Notes under the pieces: model-generated
The model's input: only the letters and a program-made list of their open reading frames with translations
Told to the model about the DNA's origin: nothing
The model's database searches: none
DNA from: Leucosporidium creatinivorum
Lineage: Eukaryota > Basidiomycota > Microbotryomycetes > Leucosporidiales > Leucosporidiaceae
Reading direction: 5' to 3'
NCBI GenBank assembly: GCA_001600635.1
Contig: BCKL01000022.1
Coordinates: 248,001 to 312,000 of the forward strand
DNA: 64,000 nt
Made by a program: the position numbers and the translations under genes
Part shown: piece by piece, positions 57,627 to 64,000 of the stretch
Numbering within the stretch: position 1 is the stretch's first letter
Layout: the number at the start of each line of letters is the position of its first letter

Positions 57627-58256
57627 CCTCTCGAAGCTGTTGTCGGAGGCGATGGAACGAGAGCGAGTCGAATGAAGCGGGAGGACAAGAGGTGGAGCGC
57701 TCGAATCCGCTCCTTGTGCTCCTGCCTCGTCTTGTTCGTTGATTCGGAGTCCCTGCATCTCGTTCTCGGTGAGTGATGACACCCTTCGCCTGCTGCTCTA
57801 TAGCTCACCTGTACGCCTTCTCAGCTACAGCTCACCAGTCGCGCGTCTCCCCCGACTCCTTCGGTCTCTCCGCTCTCCGACGCCTTACATCGCTTCCGGT
57901 GAGCTCGGACTACATTCTTATCGGTGCTCTCGGCTAATCTATGCTCGCTTGTGGCCAGCTACAGCTCTCTGGACTCGCGCTCGCTAGTTTATCCACTCTC
58001 GGCGCGTCAACCGAAAGCCGGTGAGTGACATTGAGCTGCTTATGTGCAGCGCAAGAGCGCCGGAACATTATACCGACTTTCTCCAGCTCTATTCCTTACA
58101 GCCCCGCCGACTCTACATCTCACTCCTTCTTTCGCTGCTCGGCCGAGTCTCCTCGCCGGTCCAGTTCGACGCGTCCAAGGTGAGCCGTTACGTCGCGTGA
58201 ACCTTCTGGCGAATACGGCTGAATCCTTTCGCATCCCACAGCTCGCCTGCTGCACC
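57627..58256. promoter_or_regulatory. Divergent promoter/leader between F-box genes B3 and B2 (inverted copy of 22604-23261)
   Basis: It matches the reverse complement of 22604-23261, best at about 57825-57990. Conserved pieces include CAGCTACAGCTCTCTGGACT and TCGGTCTCTCCGCTCTCCGA. Donor-like GTGAGCTCGG and GTGAGTGACA suggest leader introns retained in both copies. Confidence 0.6.
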
Positions 58257-59675
58257 ATGGAAGCTTCCTCCCCTCCGACCCCCGCCCCCAAGACGATGCC
58301 GACCCTCCCGCCCGAGATTATCGGCCAGATCATCGAGGACGCCGACGAGGTCGTGCTGACAGCCGCCAGCCACTTCACGAACGCGAGCGACACGAAGACG
58401 ATGGCTGCAGCTTGCCTCGTCTAGCACACTTGCCTCGCCTTCGCTCAGCCCTTGCTCTACGCGACAATTCGGCTCAAGCTGGAGATGCTCCCAGCACCAG
58501 TGACCGAGGAGGAGGACAGAATGGCGTACACAGAACATGCCGCGGATCCTATGTCGTACAGACTGAGCAAGGACACCCCGGCGCTCGTCAAGGCCGCCGT
58601 TTCGCCCCACCTCTCGGCGTTCGCTCGTACCCTGGTGGTGGATCTAGGCGGGGGAACGGGTGACATGCTGGCGGAGGCAGTCACCGAGGTCCTTCAAGCA
58701 TGCACCGGCATCATCCAAATCGTCATCGTCAACCTCCACGACATGGGCTGGTCGACGAACGCCCTTCTCAACGCCTTCACGATGCACGGCGAGCGCATTC
58801 GCCGCGTAAGGATGGCAGCATGTGCATCCTTCCAGCACTCAGAGAACAGGCCGCCTCTATACCTCGCCTTCGACTCCCTAGAAGAGCTGGTGCAGGACAA
58901 CTTCATCGCCATCGGCGCCGAGGAGGAGCCGTTGGTCGCCGTAATCCCCTCCGCCCGTCGTCAGTACACGCAACTCGGCAGCGATCTGGGCACCGGACTT
59001 GCCACCCTTCTCCAACGCTCGTTCAAGACCCTTCAGCACCTCGTCCTCGAACCTCCCGGCTACGCCCCCCACCCTATCAACCTCCGCTGGTTCGAGCAGC
59101 TCAGCATCGTTCAATACCGAGCTGCGCAGCCTTCGCTCAGGCAGGCCAAGAAGGTCATCAAGATGCTCGACTCGGCTCAGCGGCTCACCGAGCTGCAGTT
59201 CATTGACATCATGGTCCATAGCGCGCGCGAGGACTCGGAGGAGGAGGAGGAGGACGCGAAGGCCTTCCTCGACCACCTCACGGCCAATCACTTCCTCTAT
59301 CACCTTCCTCCATCGACTACCTCCTTCCACCTCGAAGGGCGCGACATCCCTCTGGACACCATCACCGGCTGGCTCAACGACCTCCCTCTCGAACCCACCC
59401 TTCGCCAATTCGACCCGCCGATGACCTACTGGATGACCAAGATGAGAGTCTGGAGTGAGACGACGGAGGCCAACATGTTCCTTGAACTTGCGGAGAAGAG
59501 GCATGCGACGGGAAAGGCCACCGCGGAGGAAGTCGAGATGGCAAAGGCAATGGTGCGAGAAGCAGGCGATTTGGGCAGGTCGTGTGTGGATCTGGAGCTT
59601 GCGATGGAGCGCAGGGGTATAACTTTCCTTAGTGGTGTCTTGTTTCAGCCCGTGACGAAGCAAGTAGCGCAGTGA
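58257..59675 (+). pseudogene. F-box-like/LRR gene B2 with one in-frame TAG, otherwise full length
   Basis: The start MEASSPPTPAPKTMPTLPPE leads into the F-box IIGQIIEDADEVV and SDTKTMAAACLV. It then meets a TAG at 58422-58424 (codon 56), where the paralogue A2 has TCG (Ser). Beyond it the same frame stays open for more than 400 codons to 59675: TIRLKLEMLPAPVTEEEDRM, LSAFARTLVVDLGGGTGDML, LPPSTTSFHLEGRDIPLDT and the end LFQPVTKQVAQ. The long intact frame after a lone stop argues for very recent loss, a base-call error, or re-initiation at a downstream ATG such as 58488. It is the partner of A2 on the inverted duplication. Confidence 0.62.
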
Positions 59676-60129
59676 AGCCTTGGGTTAGATTGGCTTCGGC
59701 GATGGCTGAAGAAGGGAGTCGGCGAAGCTTGAAGCGGTCTCTGCTGCTCTGGCTGGTCGCAAACGCTCGCTCTTGTACATCTCTATACAGGTGAAATGTC
59801 ACCTTTTAGTCGCCACTCGAAGCTCTCGTCGCCACTCGGCGATGGCGACTGAGGAGGGGGGCAAGTCGTTCAAACGGCCGAGATGGAAGCCGCTTGCCTC
59901 GCTACAGACATTTTCGGCTCGAGGGCTCGCTTGGGTTTCATCGTTACGCGGTTCCTGTACATCCTATCCGCTCCGTTTTTTCGTTAGAGCCCTGAGAGCC
60001 TGCAGCGCCGAATCTCGCCGCTCGAGCTTTTCCAACAGCGATTCGCGTCTCTCCAACCTCTTTCTCCTTCCTCCCCGCACTTCCTCTTCTCCTTCTCTTC
60101 TCGTCGCCGTCGTCGTCGTTCTCTGCATC
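59676..60129. promoter_or_regulatory. Intergenic region, promoter of the MLRQ-type gene
   Basis: 454 bp between the B2 stop and the next start. It contains a pyrimidine-rich stretch just before the start codon (about 60060-60125). No defined site was recognised. Confidence 0.4.
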
Positions 60130-60963
60130 ATGTTCGCTCGCTCTGCCCTCCGCACCTCCGTCCGTGGCTTCCAGTCGTCGGCCAAGGCATCCTCCCCTTC
60201 CGCCTCCTCCCCTTCCTCCTCCCTTCCTTTGAAGAAGACCCTGTGGCAGATTTGGTATGAGGTACGTTGTAGAAGACCTACAGAACACCCCGGTAGCTCG
60301 CTGACAAGCCCCCGGAACCTCCCAGCCCGCCGCCATCCCCATTTGTGAGTCCTCGCCGTCCCAACGGCGATACACGTCCTGACCCGCCTTCTCTGTACCA
60401 GACGTTACCGTTGGAGTCGCTTGCGCCGGAGCTGGATGGTGTCAGTCACTCGTTCGAATTGCAGCTTGCCAGAGCATGTAGCTGACCTTCCTCCGCCGCG
60501 CAGACCTTACCCACCTTATGAGGCGCGTTTCGCTATTTCTCTCGGCTCAGATGGCCCGGTACACGACATCCGGTAGGGCTGTAGCTTACCTACATCCATT
60601 CTGCATCTCTATAGGCATCCCGACGTTGTCTGGGATAGGCACAACAACCCCGAGGTGAGCTTCAATCCACCATCACCGAACCTCCCCGCGACACGCCTTC
60701 TCTCGCCACTTTAAAGCCTTACAAGGCTACGGGGCTGGTCAAAGGACTGATGCAGAGTACACGATAGCTGACAACTCGCTTTCTTGCCGTCTTTTCGCCC
60801 TTTTGCAGCCCTGGAACAACGTCGAGCAGGGAACCAACACCAAGCTTCATTCTGTCAACCAGGTGTACGTTTCGATGGTCTTTCGAGCTCATGAGCATGT
60901 AGCTGATCATCTTTCTGTTCCGCTCACAGCTTCGAGAAGACCTACAAGCGCGACCGCCTTTAA
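60130..60963 (+). CDS. MLRQ/NDUFA4-like small respiratory-chain subunit
   Basis: A 124-residue inner-mitochondrial-membrane protein of the MLRQ/NDUFA4 type, described first in complex I and later as a complex IV subunit. Seven exons (60130-60261, 60326-60344, 60402-60440, 60504-60558, 60615-60654, 60809-60864, 60930-60963) sum to whole codons. The N-terminus MFARSALRTSVRGFQSSAK looks like a presequence. The TM helix is YVTVGVACAGAGWYLTHLM and the signature is HPDVVWDRHNNPEPWNNV; it ends FEKTYKRDRL. Two introns use donors that are slightly offset (GTCAGT, GTACGT). About eleven extra residues (RRVSLFLSAQM) stand between helix and signature, where relatives have a few; they are flanked by ATG repeats and might be an unrecognised splice. 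The last two exons are copied downstream. Confidence 0.78.
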
Positions 60964-61113
60964 GCAGCTCGCCTTTCCCCTTCCCCCCCTTATACGACTC
61001 GGTTCTTACGTTACAGGGCGATGGAGATATATAGCCAGTGAGGCGTATTATGATGGCAGAGGAGGTATTACACGTGTAGAGATTAGACCGCAAGACGTTA
61101 CAGCAGGATCTTG
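60805..61113. repeat. Tandem duplication, first copy (last exons and 3' flank of the MLRQ-type gene)
   Basis: 309 bp from just before exon 6 into the 3' flank recur at 61735-62044 in direct orientation, about 930 bp downstream. By eye there are only about ten differences. Confidence 0.88.
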
Positions 61114-62598
61114 GAGCTGTGGCAAGCGAGAGAGAATAGTCGCCAAGCGAGCGCCGAAGGGCTGTTCCGCCAGATGAGAGCTGCCTCAGCCTTCTAGAGA
61201 GCTTCAAGTGGAGTTGCACTACCTGTAGACGAGTGACGGACCCGAGGCAGAGCTCTCTTCACAGCATCAGACTTGCGTAAGCGACCGCTCTTCCTGCCGA
61301 CGATGAAGTGTTGCTTCTTCTTCGCACGAAGGGGGTCGGAGCCGGAAGGAAGGGCTCACGGAGGCGTTTTGGAAACTCTCACAGAGACGTCTGCGAATGT
61401 ACGCAGCCCTGCACCTAGCCCCTCGCTGATTGCCACGGCCGAGCTGGGAACCGTCGTCGAAGCAGTGCCCGAAATGTGCCATAGGCGAGGCCAGCGTAAA
61501 ATGCGCTGGGTCACCATAGCAGGAGATGAGTTCTTCAAGAAGCCCTGCGGCGAGGAGTCAGCCCGCTGAACCTTTCGGAGACGGCAACAGCCGACGGGCG
61601 AAGTGCCGAGTGCGAGCGCCGAGATCAGCTACTCTGCTGCGAATCAGTTTGATGTGTAGAGCCGAATCTCATCCGTCACATCTAGGTACTATCAATTTGA
61701 AGTGGAGACCTTTGCACGGCTCTCGATAGATGCTGCAGCCCTGGAACAAAGTCGAGCGGGAACCAACACCAAGCTTCATTCTGTCAACCAGGTGTACGTT
61801 CCGATGGTCTTTCGAGCTCATGAGCATGTAGCTGATCATCTTTCTGTTCCGCTCACAGCTTTCCAGAAGACCTGCAAGCGCGACCGCCTTTAAGCAGCTC
61901 GCCTTTCCCCTTCCCCCCCTTAGACGACTCGGTTCTTACGTTACAGGGCGATGGAGATATATAGCCAGTGAGGCATATTATGATGGCAGAGGAGGTACTA
62001 CACGTGTAGAGATCAGACCGGCAAGACGTTACAGCAGGATCTTGAGATGGCGGCCGAAGGAGAACATGGGCGCCGAGCGAGCTCCGAAGGGCTCTTTCGT
62101 GACATGGGAGCTGTTTCGAACACCCTTGAGAGTCTGGAGCAGACAACAACTCTGCTTAGCACACGTCTGGCCCCAGGCTGATTTGTAGCAAGGCTCCGCG
62201 TCGCTGCAGAGCGAGCGGCCTGCTCGGCGAAGGCTGAGCGCCGAAATCGTGAACCACAGCGGGGTCCTCTAGAGAGCTCCGAGAGGATCATACAGATTCT
62301 AAACACCTTCCCTCAGCCTCTGCACCTCTCTACAGCACATTACAGCAACCCCCGCCCCTTTCCTCGCTTGGCAGCCTGAGACGAGCGCGTCGCGTCTCTC
62401 CCTTTCCCTCAAGCCTCACTCACTTCAACACTCTGTAAGCTCTGCCAGATTGATCTAGAAAGCTGCAGCAGCTGACCTGTACTCTCCTACACGTCTCGCA
62501 ACTCACTCTCCCACTTCTTCTCCTCCCTGCGCTCCTCCCGCTCGACGCATCTCTCTCGTTCGCCTCTTTCTCCCGCTTCCTCTGCACCACAGTCAGAA
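60964..62598. other. 1.6-kb region between two respiratory genes, holding the partial duplicate
   Basis: Apart from the duplicated fragment, no gene is supported. The last part (about 62440-62598) is pyrimidine-rich and must include the promoter or leader of the next gene. Confidence 0.45.
61735..62044 (+). pseudogene. Truncated tandem copy of the MLRQ-type gene 3' end
   Basis: The copy holds the last two coding exons, the intron between them, the stop and the 3' flank, but no upstream exons. It differs by single substitutions (CTACAAG to CTGCAAG) and carries one base less in the first of its two exons (GAGCGGGAACC instead of GAGCAGGGAACC). It cannot make a full subunit by itself. The near identity suggests a recent event. 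Confidence 0.85.
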
Positions 62599-63146
62599 AT
62601 GGACTCGCTCGTCAACCGCCCCAACACCATCCACGCCCAGCAGACCAAGTTCCAGGTAAGCCTACAGCGCCAGCGCTGGCCCTCTTCTTGCGCCTAGCTC
62701 GCTCCTCGCTGACTCGCCCTCTCCCGTTCGCTGTACTACAGGCCGACCCCCGCGCGGTCTACCAGAAGGTTCCCCGTGCCCGTCTCTACATGGGTGAGCT
62801 TCTCGCTGACTCTCTGGTGCTCTGCTGCTCCCAGCAAGCGCAGAGAGGTGGTTGGCTCGTCTCGTTTCGCTTGCTGATCCTCCACCGACTGGGCTGCTAC
62901 AACAGGTCTCTTCATGGGTCTCTTCGCCGTTGGAACCGCCGGAACCGTCCACGGTCTCACTCTCATGGCAAGGGTGCGTTTCGTCTCGCCGTCTCGAGCT
63001 GTTTGCCTTCTCACTGACCAGAGCTCCCTTCCGCACCCTTCCCGACTCTTCGTGCTCGCTATCGCCCACCGTCTACATCACACCATCATTCGCCTCGATT
63101 CCCCATCGCGTTTCCCCATCAACAGGGCAAGAAGAGTGGCCTCTAA
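62599..63146 (+). CDS. Small mitochondrial membrane protein, probable cytochrome c oxidase subunit VIIa/Cox9-like
   Basis: Four exons (62599-62655, 62742-62793, 62906-62973, 63126-63146) give 65 residues in frame: MDSLVNRPNTIHAQQTKFQ, then ADPRAVYQKVPRARLYM, one TM helix GLFMGLFAVGTAGTVHGLTL and a short basic end MARGKKSGL. The order (Q-K-x-F-Q, then R-R-x-x-L before a single TM helix and a short basic tail) fits COX7a/Cox9-type complex IV subunits in fungi. The match is from memory of the family pattern, so moderate. It lies 1.6 kb downstream of the NDUFA4-like gene on the same strand. Confidence 0.6.
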
Positions 63147-63581
63147 AGCGCCTTTCTCTAGCGAGGGTCGGAAGGACACGGCCGGGCTGCGTCTACGCTC
63201 GTTTCGTAGGGGGAGAGGGAGCAGGCGGGGAGTAGAGCTCGTTGGAAATGCCACAGGCGTTGATCTCGGAATCATTGGCGATGAGGGGCGAGAGGAGAGG
63301 ATCAGCTCGGCGAAGGGAGGTCGTGCTCAGCGGAGAGGGAGATTTTGGTGCACGGCTGCGAGGGCTACGAGAAGACCTCGGGGGCGCTCGCTTGGTGGGG
63401 AGTGTTGGCTGCTGGATCTCGGAGCGGGAGGAGACGAGACGCAGTTTCACGCGGTTCGCTGATGAACGCCGAAGCTCCTCGCCGAGCTGAGTACTGGCAA
63501 AACTCGAGTATCGCATAGGCAGCAAGCAAGCACACGCTCCTCAGCACCTCGCCTCTTCAGGCCCCAGTGTTGCGTCATTCC
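63147..63581. other. Convergent intergenic region, nothing seen
   Basis: 435 bp between the Cox7a-like stop and the stop of the leftward F-box-family gene. No feature was recognised. Confidence 0.4.
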
Positions 63582-64000
63582 TCATCCTCCATCGCTCTCT
63601 TCGCCGTCGCTCGACTCGTCCCGGCTGGGGATGTCGGGCTCGGCCCACTCTCCTCCATCCCACGTCAGCACCGGTCCCGTACTCTTGATCTCTTGGTACG
63701 CGTATCCCATACGGTCGTATTCCTCCTCGTCGTCGCAGAACAAGACCTCGAAGGGCGCGATTTCGAAGCGGATACCGAGGGATTGCAAGCGTCTGAGCAC
63801 GGGTTTGAGCTGCGACGAGTATGACATGATTGAGTAGACGTCCATTTTGAGAAACGTGAGGGTCGAAGGGCGGTGGGATGAGTTGAGGAAGGTGAGCAGC
63901 TCCTCGGCGTAGACGAGGCAGTCGTTGACTGCGAGAGTGGTGAGAGTGGAGGGGATCTCGTGAAGGGCTATGATGTTCAGGAGGTATTCCTCTGCAAGTT
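63582..64000 (-). CDS. F-box/LRR family protein, C-terminal part (5' end beyond window)
   Basis: The frame is open from the right edge: LAEEYLLNIIALHEIPSTLT, then NDCLVYAEELLTFLNSSHRP, MDVYSIMSYSSQLKPVLRRL, SLGIRFEIAPFEVLF, and an acidic Ser/Asp tail ending GEESDGG. It aligns with the C-terminus of the gene at 43242-44577 (HSLGIRYELAPFEA, LKWDGGEEIEPAG). The F-box itself would lie outside the window, so the class is inferred from that paralogue. Confidence 0.6.
   Translation of the reverse strand, partial: LAEEYLLNIIALHEIPSTLTTLAVNDCLVYAEELLTFLNSSHRPSTLTFLKMDVYSIMSYSSQLKPVLRRLQSLGIRFEIAPFEVLFCDDEEEYDRMGYAYQEIKSTGPVLTWDGGEWAEPDIPSRDESSDGEESDGG

Larger units (their letters stand above)
56321..59675. 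repeat. Right arm of the inverted duplication (divergent F-box pair B3/B2)
   Basis: A mirror image of 21290-24571: B3 corresponds to A3 and B2 to A2, with the same promoter between them and the same first-intron position in A3/B3. The similarity appears to end close to both outer gene ends. Confidence 0.75.

Noticed and set aside
1-64000. tRNA or rRNA genes
   Set aside because: A few GTTCGA-type T-loop look-alikes (for example near 48603 and 35626) lack matching stems and acceptor arms.

Overview
The window looks like nuclear DNA of a GC-rich basidiomycete yeast, probably Pucciniomycotina (Rhodotorula/Sporobolomyces/Leucosporidium-like). Genes are densely packed and carry many introns of about 50-100 nt with GTRNGT donors and a recurrent GCTGAC branch-like motif before the acceptor. 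The encoded set is fungal: VPS13, Mgm101, Rpf1, IML2/TTC39, a DEP-DEP-RGS regulator, a DAL5-type permease and expanded F-box/LRR proteins. One ambiguous base at 7478 points to a draft assembly. The lineage call is inference from gene content and intron style.

Layout. 1-7023 (+): 3' part of VPS13. 7517-9008 (+): C2H2 protein whose finger is split over micro-exons. 9213-11669 (-) and 11930-13913 (+): divergent DAL5-type permease and M20 hydrolase. 14130-15693 (+): type I membrane protein with two repeats. 15881-18272 (-): NUFIP1-type snoRNP factor. 18402-19600 (+): dienelactone-hydrolase-like protein. 19782-24571: F-box genes A1 (-), A2 (-) and A3 (+). 24922-28407 (-): IML2/TTC39. 28925-30501 (-): secreted protein. 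32870-35331 (+): RGS protein. 36651-40838 (+): Ser-rich coiled-coil protein. 41038-42240 (-) and 43242-44577 (+): F-box genes. 44930-46327 (-): multi-pass membrane protein. 47219-52135 (-): MGM101. 52282-55986 (+): RPF1. 56321-59675: a second divergent F-box pair. 60130-60963 (+) and 62599-63146 (+): two small respiratory-chain subunits. 63582 to the right edge (-): C-terminal end of another F-box-family gene.

Three things stand out. First, eight F-box-like/LRR genes of four sequence types lie in 64 kb. A divergent pair (21.3-24.6 kb) recurs as an inverted copy (56.3-59.7 kb), and the shared promoter/5' leader is much better conserved than the proteins. Several copies carry apparent frame lesions. 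Second, the divergent neighbours MGM101 and RPF1 each hold a very large intron (3144 and 1811 nt) where other introns are below about 100 nt. Third, the last coding exons of the MLRQ/NDUFA4-like gene are tandemly duplicated as a fragment about 0.93 kb downstream.

The single-copy genes are housekeeping: lipid transfer, mitochondrial DNA maintenance, ribosome and snoRNP assembly, respiration and G-protein signalling. The F-box genes are the lineage-specific, fast-evolving part. I saw no reverse transcriptase, integrase, capsid or transposase reading frame, no CRISPR array and no convincing tRNA or rRNA gene.
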